A DNA stretch of 64,000 nt from Trichinella spiralis (GCA_000181795.3 CM012954.1:9675903-9739902); one strand, 5' to 3'; shown: positions 14,221 through 26,620, numbered from the stretch's first letter. Translations and numbers: made by a program. The notes: generated by a model not told the origin, from the letters alone.

Positions 14221-15227
14221 CTGCACAAATAATAATAATAACAATAATAATCATATCATTTGCTGTTTACCAATTTCATGCTAATTCAGCTAACATTGTA
14301 CATGAAGAATACGAAAAAAAAACCAACTGCTACTACTAATATATACATATATATACTACGCGATGATAGTTTCTGTATCAAGTTATCTTAAAACAAACAA
14401 AAAAAAATTAATTTTACAATTTCATCTCAAAAAGAAGCAAACAATATAAACAATAAATTTCATTCTTGATTTTTTTTCTACTCATTAAAAATTAATTGTC
14501 AAACTGTGAAGATGAAAAATCAAAATAAAAACACGCAGATAAGTGAAATTGGCAGGCAGCCAGGCTTTAAAAAACAATTACTACTTGTATAAAATTACAA
14601 TTGCGTTCGTTTTCTTTTCTTTTTTTTTGTTTTATTTTGTTTCCCGAAAGCTTTTCAACAATGCTGCTTGTTGCACATTGTTCAGTGTATTAGTAGGAAA
14701 AGAAAAGCGAACAGATGGTGAAAAATTCGTTAAAAATCAAAAAGCTGCCGCCCACGCAATTTTTGAAATCCTGCCCCAAAAGCGTTTCGCTTACAGCGTG
14801 GCATTGAAGTTTTGTGCTCTGAAGAACAAAGTGACCGCAGGACGCCAAAAACGGAAAACAACAACTTCGTTTGGAAGATAAATTTCACATACGGCGTGGT
14901 ATATGAGCGCACCGCTGCTAAGACCCGGCCGAGCACACAGTGTTTTGGGTCAAATGGCGCCAGCTGACCACGATCGGTCTGAAGATTAGCTTTCAGAAGA
15001 AGCGTCAAGCGGTGTTTTGAAAGCTTATTTGTTTGTTGCTTGCTTTGTAGTTTGCAAAAGCTTCCGTCAGCAGCGTTGGGCACGCCAAAACAATGGCCCC
15101 AACTGACCCCAGTCAAAGACGGTCAGCTGACGTTAGCATCGCGTGCCAGTCGCGCGTGCCGGCCAACTTCCACTGCTTACAGTGGCAAATGCAATACTTT
15201 TTCATAAACAGCTAATCATTTTTCCAG

Positions 15228-15349
15228 CTAAACGGACAAGGAGCCGAACAGCCGGTGATGACATGACATCGAATAAGCATTTCTCAAATAAGCAACCAAG
15301 CCAATCTGACCGATCACTCAAAAATCCGATCAAACCAACTTTTCAATAA
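15228..15349 (+). CDS. Candidate 3'-terminal coding exon, unknown gene
   Basis: An excellent acceptor (CTAATCATTTTTCCAG) is followed by 39 open codons to TAA, beginning two bases into a codon with KRTRSRTAGDDMTSNKHF and ending NPIKPTFQ. The stop overlaps a CAATAAAATAAATAA stretch that supplies polyadenylation signals. The peptide is basic and Ser/Asn-rich, with no known domain. Just upstream (about 14,700-15,170) the DNA is GC-richer and holds open frames on both strands, but no exon chain could be settled. Confidence 0.28.
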
Positions 15350-16446
15350 AATAAATAATACTAGAGCAAAAAATCCCAGAATCCTTCTCTTCACTTTTAC
15401 GTTTCATGCGTCTCTTCTCCTTACACTGAATGAAGCAAACACAAGCTAACTGTAGAAGAACAACAAAAAAAAAACTAAGTAACAGCATACTGAACTTTTC
15501 TCTTGTCTTATTTTTAAATATTTAATGTAAAACAACAACAAACTAACTAACTATACATTCGTTTGTATAAAACGGTGTATGTATATTTATCATGTGTTGC
15601 ACATGTGTAAAATCCTTCGGGGGAAATTACTATTCTTCTTAAAACCAACTTGTCCTTGACATAGATTAATATTTTTACATATGCATACATAAATGATAAA
15701 CAGTCGTTGATTTTTAAAAAGCTTTTTTGAAAGTTTAAATTTAGCTAATTAAAAATTGAATTACACGTAAATAAGCAGCTAAATTTCAATTGATGCATGC
15801 AATAATGATGAAATGGAATACCAACTGTTTGTTGACCGTTGAAGCAAATTAATAAAAAAAAATAGCTCATATATATATTAATGAAAATAAATAAACCTTA
15901 ATTGTAATTTCATTATTGATTGAAATAAATGTCCAATGAAATGGAAAAACAACAACTGGATAAAAAGATAGCGATTTAAAAAGAAGTTGCCATTTATATT
16001 TCAATTTTATGTTGAGAAAAAAAAGAATAATAAAATAGACATTATCTTTTGAATTATAAGAATATTGATAGATATGCTATACAATGCACGATTAGTTGTT
16101 TATTTATAGCCGATGATATAGGTCGATAGGAAATGTATTTTTGAAGAAATTGAACGCAGTTATGGCGGAAAATATCAAAGAAATCGAATTAGATAATAAA
16201 ATGGAAGCGCTTGTAAGTTGGAAAATTTATGACGCCCGAGACGCTGATGACCAAGTGTTGGTTGGTATGTAGGCCGGATGCTATTTCCGGCCAAGCACCA
16301 ACAATCGACTGACGACCAAGATGCAAAAGATGCCAGCCAGGTGCTAAATATGAAACGAACTGACGTGCTGACGACGACTGACAATGCCTTGCCAACTAAC
16401 TGATAGGCTACCTACCTCTCTATCGAGGTGGCTGGTTTTAATGGCC

Positions 16447-16485
16447 ATCTATCTATCTGTCTATCTATCTATCTATCTATCTATA
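16447..16485. repeat. (TCTA)n tetranucleotide tract
   Basis: Nine or ten copies of ATCT/TCTA with one GTCT variant. Confidence 0.85.
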
Positions 16486-16539
16486 TAAATGGCAAGCGGT
16501 GGAACTAGTGGAGAATATGTAGAACTACTAAATGCCAGC

Positions 16540-16608
16540 AGTCTAGCTAGCTGTCACTAGTAACTGGCTAGTTACTAGCTAAGTAGCTAGTTAGCTAGCC
16601 AACTAGTT
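16540..16608. repeat. CTAG/GCTA-rich degenerate tract
   Basis: Third long CTAG-rich tract of the region, built from CTAGCTAG, CTAGTTA and AGCTAA units. Confidence 0.75.
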
Positions 16609-16673
16609 GAGAGCTAACTTTCAAACATGATGAAGAAGAACTAGCCAATTTGAAAATTAGCTGTACAGCTTAG

Positions 16674-16784
16674 ATGATGATGAAGAAGTGGAGAAGAAAG
16701 CAGACGAGGAAAAAGCAACAAACAAGCAGCTGGCCGTTTCCAATTTTCCAGAAACGCCAGCCGCAATCAGATCACCACAGAGAG
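16674..16784 (+). CDS. Candidate internal exon, unknown gene
   Basis: Acceptor TACAGCTTAG, then 111 open bases that read DDEEVEKKADEEKATNKQ followed by LAVSNFPETPAAIRSPQR, then a donor-like GTAGTA at the start of a (GTA)n run. The acidic and Ser/Pro-rich peptide looks like a disordered protein segment. Other frames on both strands are open too, because the stretch is purine- and GC-rich, so coding status rests on composition and splice signals only. Confidence 0.22.
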
Positions 16785-19192
16785 GTAGTAGTAGTAGTAG
16801 TAGTAGGTAATTTCCGCTCGAGCACGATGACAACAAATGCTTCAACGGTTCACAACTGCTCGCATCTGTTGACAGTTTGACAAGAGGTTTGCTGTTTCGC
16901 GGTTGTTGGGCAGTAAACAACGTTCCCAATCGTTTTTATTCTCTTTTCAATTTTCAATCCAATAAAGCAACAAAATTTGTTGAAGAAAAAAACAAGATAG
17001 AAAAATATGTATTTTGTGCCGTTGTTGTTCAAGTTGTTGTATTTTTGTCAAGGATGCTTGATAATAAAACAGTTTATAACATTAATTAATTAAATAGAAT
17101 TGAAAAGCGTGTTTTGTTTGACTCTTGTGGTAAAAAAGTTTTCGGAAAAAAGCAACTACTGAATATGAAATTCATAAAACACAAATTTGCCGTCGAAAAA
17201 TACTGAAATGGTGATTATGCTTTTCAATCAATCAATCAATCAATATACTTCAAAGCATACGAAAGTGAAATAAATATTACCATGATAACTTACAAATGAA
17301 CACTTTATGGGAACAATAAATTTCCGTTGCTAGCAACTTCTCACAAAGGGGCATTGAAATTTTCAAATTATAAATTTGTTTATAAAAATTTTTAAGCAAA
17401 AAATACAAATACGATGATTATTTCAATTTCTTTCTGTTGAAAAATTCCCATTTGCTATTCATTTTTTCCCACAAAACTGTTCGAGTATATTTGCATTGTT
17501 GTTGTGATGAAAAAAGTTTTCTCGCTAGCTAGCTAGATAGCTTGCCTGTTTGTTTGTTCACCTCATACTTTGGTAGACGGTTGTTCCGTTGAATCGAAAA
17601 ATTAAATTTGCAAATGAAAATGGCAAAAAAAAATTGAACTGTACAGATTCAGTTGGCAAACTGATGAAATTTGCATGTGAAAAAAAAAAGCTTTTTCCTT
17701 TCCAGCTTACGTGCATTAGAACATACCAACCATAAACATAAATAATAGTACTTAATCGGTAACAAATTTTGTGAAAAAAAGTAAGAAAAAAGAAAGTTTT
17801 CGACTTGTTTGAATGTGAAAATTTCTATGAATATATAATGTCAATCTTCGTGGTGGCAGCTTTGCTGGCACAGTTGCGTTGAAATCGTCAAGCTCATTTT
17901 GTTTTTCAGACAAAATTCCCCAGCTACTGACTGACTGACTGCTGCTACTAATGACAATCGAACAGCAGCTGCTTGGAATAGCTAAGCTACTACACATAAA
18001 TGCACAGCACATATAAATGCGTATTACACATCAAATTGCTAAATTGCACATCATCCGCATCACACTGTGTTCCACAATATGAGGCAACAATTTTTCACCA
18101 CAACTGTACATTGTTGAACATCAATTTTACATCAAAATTTGTATTTAATCTATCATTTCTTATCGACAAAAAGAAGCCCATCCATTTATCCGTCTATCTA
18201 CAATCAATGAATCAATCCATCGGATCTGCTGCACAATGCCAACTTCACACATCCTTAGTAGTCTATTTTTTTACAAGAAAAACTTTTTTCAAACAAAACC
18301 AAAATGTATATGAAAATGAAAAACTTTTTTAAATAAAATTAAATTAAATTAAACACTGACTTGATGAAAGATTTCTATGCAAACTTCTGCCGGTCAATTT
18401 CCAATTGTCTACAGTTGCATGTGTTGGGTTCCATGGTTGGTCACATCACAAATTCTGTTCAAAGAGACACAGACGTTTTCATTGTACAGTGAATAAAAAT
18501 AATAAATATTTTTTCATTGCACAATCAATTTGCTGAATTGATCAAAAACTGGCTAATCAAGCTCGCACTGTAAACAGTAAATACGATAAAACGTCGGCGT
18601 CTCAGGTAACTGACTGTTCACTGGAGGTTGCTATGAGAAACCAGTATTCGTCGAATTCTTCCTCCTGTTGCGTCATTTTAGCAAGCTTCATCATCATCAT
18701 CATCATCATCATCAGTGGAGGACAATCAATCGTCCGGTATGTTAATGTAATGTAATAGAATAATGTTCAGCTTTGGAATTTTTTCCCATTCACACAGTAT
18801 CAAAAGAGAGAAAAAAATAGAAATAACACAATAAAGACGGAAGGAACACAGGCAGGCAGGCAGGCAGAGAGAGATGCACAGACATACGCATGCAGAAGTG
18901 GAGGAATATGAATGACGGAGGGAATGGTTGAAAAAAAAATAAACATAAAGAAAAAGCAAGAAGTAAAAAAGAGAGAAAATGCAAGAAAGCCTGTTTCAAA
19001 GTTCCACCTATATATATAATGCAATACGGCTAACTAGCTGGACTGTGTGAAGTTGTCGTTGTCGTTGTTGTTCATAGAAAACTATTATTCTGGCTTGATG
19101 GAAAAAAAAGAACAAAATTAAACAGCTTCTAACAAAAGCAACAAAGCATGCATGTCTGCATGTTCCAACAGTGAAGGAAGACCTGTTGCTAC

Positions 19193-19216
19193 TTGCTTGC
19201 TTGCTTGCTTGCTTGC
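19193..19216. repeat. (CTTG)n tetranucleotide tract
   Basis: Six CTTG copies. Similar GGCA tracts lie at 6771-6784 and 18849-18866, and CAGA/GACA tracts at 9427-9441 and 12411-12424. Confidence 0.85.
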
Positions 19217-21478
19217 TCATTTGGTCGAGGACAACGGCAGCTATATACCAACAACACAATTTGCCGTCAGTACGAAAAGAACCTGCTTCACATCACAAAT
19301 ACTGACTATGCAAATTTTTACAATTCAACCAATTTACAATTATCAAAAAATAAAATGAAAACTTTACACAAAGCATAAAATAATAATAATAACTGAAAAT
19401 CCCACCAATAATAGATTTTCATCACCTATGAACAAATAATATTGTTTGAAAAAATGACATTTCCAAAAAAAAATTATATATTTCCAATTGTCAATTTAGA
19501 AACATAAAGAAGAGGGAGTGTAAATTTTGCCCAATTTCCACATATAACAAAATTTTTAAACTTCAAATTTCCATAAGTGAATAAAATGGACCAAACTACC
19601 ACTAATGATATTGTGATTATTCATCAAGCTGATGCGAATTTTTGCAAACCATTTTCCAACTTTGCACCCCCAAATGCGTAATAATAAATACTTTTACAGT
19701 ACAAATTCAAACATTCCAGACGAATTCGTTTTTCCATACGCTATTCTGACATGATCTGAGATTTAATCGCATTTGCTCGTTTTTTTTGAACATTTTATAG
19801 CCAATTGGCTTTGGATATATCACATCGACAAAATCAATGCCTTCCGTTATCTGAATATGGGGAAAAAAATCAAAAAGCACTCTTGAAAAATTTGAATCGG
19901 CAACAACGCTCACACTGACTGACAAGTTTGAATATCGAAACAATCGTCATGCAGATGATGATTACAGAAATAACGAAAAATATCAAATTCAACGATCAAT
20001 TTCAATCCCACGCATGAATACTTAACTTCCACTTTCCTTTATCTACAGATACGGTAGGTAGCATATCCGCACGACCACATCAACATGTTGAAAAAAAGCA
20101 AATTATATTTTTTCACACCAATTGCTCATTTCACTATAACTGACGATTAAACACAACACAGTTTTCAAACTTATTTCTACAGTTATTGTTTTTCACCGCA
20201 TTAACTATAATTTAAACGTTTCAAATGTTCAAACAACAGAAAAACAAACATCCATCCGGAATACTAATAATACTTAATTGTGATAATTTTCCACGCCTGA
20301 ACACTGAACAACTACAACTACAACTGCTTGAGAAAGTGAAAACTACATTGCTAATGCTACATTTCAATACAAAACATTCCCCACATGGATGAACAAATGA
20401 AAAAAAATTTTCTTACCTTCAGCTTTTTTTTCTTCACACATTGAAAGATGAACAAATTTGCCAAACGGGAAATTGTAAATAAACAAATTGAATTACAAAT
20501 TACCAATTTTAACTTTTCAAAAAACACCAAACTTTCCTAAAACAAAAAAAAACATATCAAAGAAAATAAAAAAAATCATTCTTTTCATATCAGAAACATT
20601 TTCTCACTTCTCTCCAATGGCCAATGTATTTTTTCTCATTTAACGTGTTAGCATTTGATATTTCTGTTCAATTGACCAATTTAACAAATCGTTTCACCGG
20701 AAAAGTCTCAAAAAACGCGCTAAAACAAAGAAAAACACATGCCGAATCAACAAACAAATAATAACGTGCTTAAAAATAGCTAATAATAACACGGCTTTAT
20801 ATCCGAAAATTTGTATTGATACAAAAAAGAAAGCTAAATTATCTTGTTGTGATTTCGAAGAAAAGAAAACTTTAAAACTCGAAAAATACTCCAACATCAT
20901 CAACCGGAAATTGATAGCAGAGAGGAAAAATTCATTTTACACACAGACCAGACAATTTATACTGCATTTTGTAGAATTGTGACGCTAAAAGTTGAAAACT
21001 ATGACGAAAAAAAAACAAATACGTTCAAGTAAATGCATTTGTTTAAAATTTAAACAGAAAATGAAAACAGTGTTGTAATTGAAAACTACCATCACATATA
21101 TTTTTGGCAAATTTATAGTTCAGAACTAGCGAAAAAATGAAATTTGAACTTTCTGAAGCTAGAATTTCTAATTTTTTGTTCATACAATCGCTTCTGTGCG
21201 AGAAAAGTTGCACACGAACGACACTGTTAAAATCACTTAATTGAACACTGAAAAGGATTGAGACGAACGTGAACATTTCACGTAAAATATTGCGAAATAT
21301 TAGAAGAATACAGCACCGTTCATTCTTATTTTCATGAAATAAACAGTTAAAGGTTCATTTAACAAAGGCTGGAAAAACCACCGGCGCTGAATTACGAGCC
21401 GCGGTTCACGGCGGTAAATTTCACGTTCGTCTCATGCATACCGTAATCTTTCAAAAAATTAACTTGATATTTACTTAC

Positions 21479-21505
21479 TGTAGCTATATCTTCAGAATTC
21501 GGCAT
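21479..21505 (-). CDS. Candidate first coding exon (MPNSEDIAT)
   Basis: On the minus strand an ATG in a purine-rich context (GCGGGAAAATGCC) opens MPNSEDIAT and then meets a perfect donor, GTAAGTAAATATC, in phase 0. Without splicing the frame runs on to a 37-residue peptide ending VNRGS. It could be the start of a minus-strand gene whose introns fill the gene-poor 21 kb. No second exon was found that joins it convincingly. Confidence 0.3.
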
Positions 21506-21857
21506 TTTCCCGCGAAGAAACACGTGTATTTCAATGTTGCGTATTAAAATTAAAATACGAAAAAATAAAAAGATAGAATGCATTAAAAAAACATCATTTT
21601 CAACAGCAAAACAAACTTGCTAATCAACTTATGCGACAGCACCGTAATTTTTATTTAATCCATTGAAATAGAAAGGAAAAAATTTTTAATTTGCACAGCA
21701 AACGGAAGAAATTTATGAAAACCGAGTAGAAACAATTCTCACAGGAAGATTGAAGTACTGTTATCGTAACATTTGATCATGTACAAATTGGCAAGTTAAT
21801 ATTGATTTCTTCACACTACTGTCTGTGTACAATAAATTGCAAATCCCGTATTGTCAA

Positions 21858-23635
21858 TTAATCTTTCGATGTTGAATGTTCAGCAAAGGATAATCTGGCA
21901 TCGTCAAACTCATGATCAATCTGATCAATTAACTCTTCAGGTTCTACCATCAACTCTTTCACTCGTTCATCTTTCATTAATGTCATTTTCAAATCTGGCG
22001 TAGCAGTGCTTCTTTCTTCATTTTTGCTAGAACTCTATAATGTTCAGTTATCAGATTTGAAAATTAAAGAAAAAGAAAGAAATTCAATTCAATACTAACC
22101 ACTGGTGAAGAACGACCGCTCGAAGAAACACCTTGAGGTGCAGTGTGATATTCCACATCTAGCTCTTCTGGTGCAAGCTGAAAAGCAGATAAATAAGGTT
22201 GATTGGAAAGGCAAGCTAGTTCGTGAGCAAGCAATATAACGCCCGAATTCAAACCAGCATTGCTAGTGCTGGATGAATTCTTAGTTAGAGGATAAATAAG
22301 AAGCGCAGGGGAAGAAGCTTTAACTCGATGGTGAGTTGCAGAAGCACTCGCATCACCGCTTTGAACAACAGAATCTACCAAGTCTTCGATATTTAGCGAG
22401 GAAATGAAACGCATACGATCTACTGGCGATCGGTTAGCATCCAATATTCGAGAATCACTTGAATCAGCATTCACACTTACAGTATTAAAACTACTCTTTT
22501 CTAAGGGTGGTGAGAGAGATTTATTTTCAGCTAACTCAAGCTAAAATAAAAGAAAAAAAATCAACCAAAAACAAAACAAAACAAGACAAAACAAAAAGCT
22601 TCTTGATTTGAAATTAAAAATCTTACAGACGAAGTACAAGGTGGCCCCGGTGATTCACTACCAACACCAGGATCTCGTTTACCAAGACTTCTCTTTTCGT
22701 GGATCTCTTCGCTGATGCGTTCAAGATTTCTCAACGACGTATTGTAGTCGGACTTCTTTTGTCGAATCTCTGCTTGAAGACGTTGTATAAGTGCTTTTTG
22801 ATTTTGCAATACGCGCATAAATTCCACTTTGGCTTCAAAGTAGGGTTTGGATTTTTGAATACTGCGCTATAAAAAATTTTTTAATAAAAAAACAAAAAGT
22901 ATTCATCAAATCGACAAAAAAAAATTCTACCTTCAGCTGACTTTCCAATGCGGAAACTTGTTTAGTGGCAGATTCAACTAAACGAGATACTTCTTCGTGT
23001 TCTTTTTCACTCTGAAGGCGTTCCCATTCCGCCTCGTTCACCCGTTTGTTGTGATGATTGAGAACCTCAAGACATGCAGGATCGACATGCTCTGTTCCTT
23101 GGCGATTTAAACTTTCCTGCGTAAGTGTAACCTGCTGCTTGGCAATAGAGTGCATACGGTTGGCTCGTTCAAATCTCAATGCCGCTCTCTGAGCTTCCTG
23201 TTGCGCTTCGAGCACCTATGAATCATCTCGATCAAATAATTGACAAAACAAATCATGCAGTAAATAGTATTCAGCAAGTAAGGAAGTAATAATAATAATG
23301 ATTATTATACAATAAAAGAATCACAGTCAAATAATTGATAGATAAAAATGATTCACCTTGATGCGGGCTTCGTAATATGGCCGCGATTTTTCAATACACG
23401 TACCCAACTTTTTGGCCATTTGAGACAACTTCTGGGTCCAAGAAGATTGCGCATCACGAAACATCGTCTGCGCTTCGTCCAACTGCAACTCCAATTTGTT
23501 GATAACATCGGTAGCAATGTTGAGCTTTTCGAGCTCTTCGTGCACTCGGTTCAAATCACCGGCAGCCATCGTCTGAGTTGGACTTGACAAACCGATTGAT
23601 TCACTGGGCGAATCGGAATCTGTACTTTTGTTCAT
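21858..23635 (-). CDS. SH3BP5: SH3BP5-like Rab11 guanine-nucleotide exchange factor
   Basis: Five exons (23635-23357, 23215-22931, 22866-22627, 22540-22100, 22034-21858), all in phase 0, give a 473-residue protein. Residues 25 to about 265 form the long coiled coils of the SH3BP5 family, with landmarks EELEKLNIATDVINKLE, YYEARIK, ALRFERANRMHSIAK, KSKPYFEAKVEF and a last helix with RQKKSDYNTSLRNLERISEE. In known members (human SH3BP5 and SH3BP5L, worm REI-1) this domain activates Rab11 on endosomal and Golgi membranes. The second half is Ser-rich and disordered, with an acidic end (ELIDQIDHEFDDARL). The start follows from the first in-frame ATG at the conserved N-terminal position. It is head-to-head with the NUDT5-like gene, so the 670 bases between them probably hold both promoters. 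Confidence 0.9.
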
Positions 23636-24309
23636 TTTGTCCCAAAAACCCTACTCTGCAATTTCCGTGATGAACAACAAACCTACGCACACCAGACGTG
23701 CGACACGCCAAGCACGTCACTTATTAATATGTACTGTAATTAAAAAAAGTTAAGTTAAATTATTTTAAAAATTATGAATTTTCCTTTTTAAAGCATAAAT
23801 TGCTTTTTAATAAATTTGAAACAAGTTTTACATGTGTATTATTTTGAATTTTAATCGGTTTAACTTTAAAATTTTACAATTTATTCATGTTAAATAATTT
23901 ACAGTAATCACACTGGCTCATTTTTGTTAAAATTGAAAAACAACTCCAACTTGGACAACTTTTTCATTTAATTTTAAATTTTTCCTGCAATTTATTTGAT
24001 GATTTGTCATTGTTAAATTTCAAAATTCATTCTTTATTAATCTACATGATCATTCTGTAGGCCAGTTTGAGAAACAAAAGAAAAAATACCTTATAAAAAC
24101 ACGATTAAGCCACTTTTTCAGTTTGTGAATTGAAATTTGAAAATTTTCAAGCATCTGAAAAAAAATCATTTCATTTTGAAGCTGAAATTGTAATTCTTTT
24201 TTCAAAAGTTGCATTATCTAGGGTTCATTAAGGTTCGTTGGACTGAAAACTTATGTACTTATATTTGCTTTCATTTAAAAAATTTCAGCCCAATTCTTGC
24301 GAATCCATT
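23636..24309. promoter_or_regulatory. Divergent intergenic region, SH3BP5/NUDT5
   Basis: Very AT-rich apart from the first 80 bases next to SH3BP5, which are GC-richer and probably its 5' leader. At 24281-24288 an acceptor-like AATTTCAG precedes the NUDT5 start by 21 bases. No further gene is seen. Confidence 0.5.
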
Positions 24310-24966
24310 ATGCACCAGTTGAACCGTATCACTGGAGAAAAGCCGATCCAAGTGCTGTCAGTTTGCGATCTGTTTCAAAGCAAATGGCTTTCGGCCAGGC
24401 AGATTTGGTACAGAATGGTCGGCTCTGGCGAGTCGTTCACTCACGAAGTACCGTACCGCAGCAAGTTTCCGTCCAAAGCTAGCCAAGGAAAGCCGATGGG
24501 AGTGAGCGTGATCGCGTTCCACCGGAGCCGAGCCTGCGAACCCGAGCGGCTAATCCTGGTCAAGCAGTTCCGCATCCCGTTGCTGTCCTACGTGATCGAA
24601 TTCCCTGCAGGGATGCGCGATGCCGGCGAAACGGCCGAGCAGACGGCGTTCAGGGAACTGCAAGAAGAGACCGGCTTCAAAGCAACGCGTATCCTCAGCT
24701 CGGCCGACGGGGTTCAATTCCTGAATCCCGGCTTCTGCGAAGACGACACCAAGCTGGTTGTTGTCGAAGTGGACGGAAACGATCCGGACAATTTCAGCCC
24801 GAAACAGCAGCTCGATTCCAACGAACTGATCGATGTCATTCTGGTTCCGATCAACGATCTGATGCCAACTTTGAAGAGATTCGTCTCTGAAGGCATTCAA
24901 ATTCATGCGACAGTGTACGCTTTCGCGTTCGGTTATCATTTATCCAAAAATATGATGCGATTTTAA
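24310..24966 (+). CDS. NUDT5: NUDT5-like ADP-sugar pyrophosphatase (Nudix)
   Basis: A single exon encodes 218 residues, almost the same length as human NUDT5. The Nudix box at about residues 101-123 is complete: GMRDAGETAEQTAFRELQEE then TGF, fitting G-x5-E-x7-REUxEExGU, so the Mg2+-binding glutamates are present. Upstream, SKWLSARQIWY and VKQFRIPLLSYVIEFPAG match the family. The enzyme hydrolyses ADP-ribose and related nucleoside diphosphate sugars in cytosol or nucleus. The ATG at 24310 gives the family length; an acceptor-like TTTCAG ends 21 bases before it, suggesting spliced-leader addition or a non-coding first exon. The exon is clearly GC-richer than its flanks. Its stop lies 67 bases from the convergent Salvador stop. 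NUDT14 is the main alternative assignment. Confidence 0.87.
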   Translation: MHQLNRITGEKPIQVLSVCDLFQSKWLSARQIWYRMVGSGESFTHEVPYRSKFPSKASQGKPMGVSVIAFHRSRACEPERLILVKQFRIPLLSYVIEFPAGMRDAGETAEQTAFRELQEETGFKATRILSSADGVQFLNPGFCEDDTKLVVVEVDGNDPDNFSPKQQLDSNELIDVILVPINDLMPTLKRFVSEGIQIHATVYAFAFGYHLSKNMMRF

Positions 24967-25033
24967 TTAAATTTCCAATTGATCATCAATAAATAAATAC
25001 AATTAATTATAATTATAATAATGGATAAATATC

Positions 25034-26620
25034 TCAAACAACCGATAAATCTTCATCTTTCGACGCAGTCGAATTCTTCTTCCGTCTTTCCAACTCGTTC
25101 AACAATGCGAAACGATAACGTTCGTAGGCTATCACAACTGTATTAATTTCTTGTTTGTACAATTTCAGCAGCATGTGATCAAAACAATCCAACTGAGGCA
25201 ACCGAAACAAGTCCCACTATTCGAGGATAAAAGCATGACAAAAAAGCAACCTTTGCTATTTGACAACTCTCACCTTAAGCAAACAGTCAGTCTCGTGCGG
25301 TGCATTGGCGTAGACTTTGATCCATTCCGGTATATCTTGAATGGTATAAGAGTAAAATGCAGCCGGAGATTCAAGCGCTACACCGGAAGAGCAGGCTCGT
25401 TGATTATGACTCGACAGAGGAATGTTCAACGTGCACGATGGGCAAACCGCTCTAGGCATCATAATTTCGGCACCGCTACTGGAAGTTTTTACTTTTCTCA
25501 CTATACCGGGATGTTCGTACTGGGTTTGACTAGTTATGCGGCTGAAATTGTTGGACAATCGTTAAAATAAAATTATTGTAAATGTCAATAATAATAAATT
25601 CACTTCAGGTAAAAAACACCATGTTCTGGAGAAAGCACCTTCTCCCAGCCTGGGGGCAAATTTTCCTTTTCCAACGGATGATTCCAGTGGGTTGTTTGAG
25701 TGTTGTGATCAATAAAATACTTTCGACCATGCAAAGTCCATCCAACTGACCAACCGGGTGGCAGTGGCAACTCTTCATTACTACCTAAACAGAGAATAAC
25801 AATTATTATTCATTACAAATACAAATAAACATGTTCAATCGGTAATAAAAAGAAAAATTTTATAATAATGTATACTACTTGGCACGGATGAGTTTGGCCG
25901 ACTGCTATTAGGAGAAGATAATTCTAGTTGTTCATCTGCTGTACGTAAACCGGGCGATGAAGCTTTTGAAACTAACAAAAACATTATAAAATGAAAATAA
26001 TACAATTAATGATGACATCTCTTACGACAAGAAAAACGAGACATATTGGAGCCTGACTGACCCAAGAAGTTTTCTATAGATGCCATTTTTACTGCAGTCG
26101 ATTGGGCTGGATGATCACGTCCAGTGATCGACTGCAACGAACTTCCAGGAGTCATTGCCATAGGACTGGCACCGGGTGGTGTAGAGCATGCGAGACTTAA
26201 ACGAGTCTTGTAACGACTCTCGCTGGGCAAAGATCGTCTCGAAAATGGTGATACTGCGTCCGACAAACCCGAAGCCTGGCTAACCCGGTAAAACGCTTCT
26301 TTGGGTTTGTATTTCGTCGACGACGATGAACTCGAAATCGAAAGATCACCTGAACCACTTTGCGTTGCCGAAGTCCACAAACTGGCAAGACGTTCAACTG
26401 ATTTGGATAATCTGTTGCCTTTGCTAGGCAGTTTTGGGAACAACACAACATTGTTGTAATCTACAAATCATAAAGTAACAAGCAAATACATCAATTCACA
26501 TAGAAAAAAACAGTTCTCACTTGGAATAACTGGCGGTGTATCGCGTTTCACGTAACGACCAGGTACACCGTCTATAAGTGACAACTTCGAAGCAGTATCT
26601 TTTTTCTTATTTTTCAGCAT
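25034..26620 (-). CDS. SAV1: Salvador (SAV1), Hippo-pathway scaffold
   Basis: Six exons (26620-26521, 26460-26026, 25971-25879, 25784-25604, 25541-25274, 25192-25034) join in phase to 411 residues. A disordered Ser-rich N-terminal half is followed by WW domain 1 ([19 protein letters not shown] to [10 protein letters not shown]) and WW 2 ([18 protein letters not shown], split by an intron, then QTQYEHPG; its second aromatic is Tyr, as in Salvador). The last exon carries the C-terminal SARAH helix ([20 protein letters not shown]). Salvador binds the Hippo/MST kinase through SARAH-SARAH pairing and promotes Warts/LATS activation. WW order, spacing and a terminal SARAH make the call firm. The gene is tail-to-tail with NUDT5 and head-to-head with DDX54. 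Confidence 0.93.

Larger units (their letters stand above)
1..21478. other. Gene-poor AT-rich region with simple repeats
   Basis: No complete gene can be built here. The sequence is AT-rich with long A/T runs and many tri- and tetranucleotide tracts. The open frames of 60-130 codons are mostly hydrophobic or low-complexity translations of AT-rich DNA, several without an ATG, and none has a recognisable domain. A few short stretches are GC-richer, flanked by good splice signals, and are listed separately as exon candidates (5127-5206 -, 7004-7168 +, 14169-14220 -, 15228-15349 +, 16674-16784 +, 21479-21505 -). The simplest reading is long introns and regulatory DNA of one or more large genes whose main coding parts lie left of the window, but plain intergenic DNA is also possible. 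Confidence 0.5.

Noticed and set aside
14730-15116. 128-codon minus-strand open frame in the gene-poor block
   Set aside because: GC-richer than surroundings and noteworthy, but no recognisable motif, and the plus strand is open as well; not enough to call a gene.
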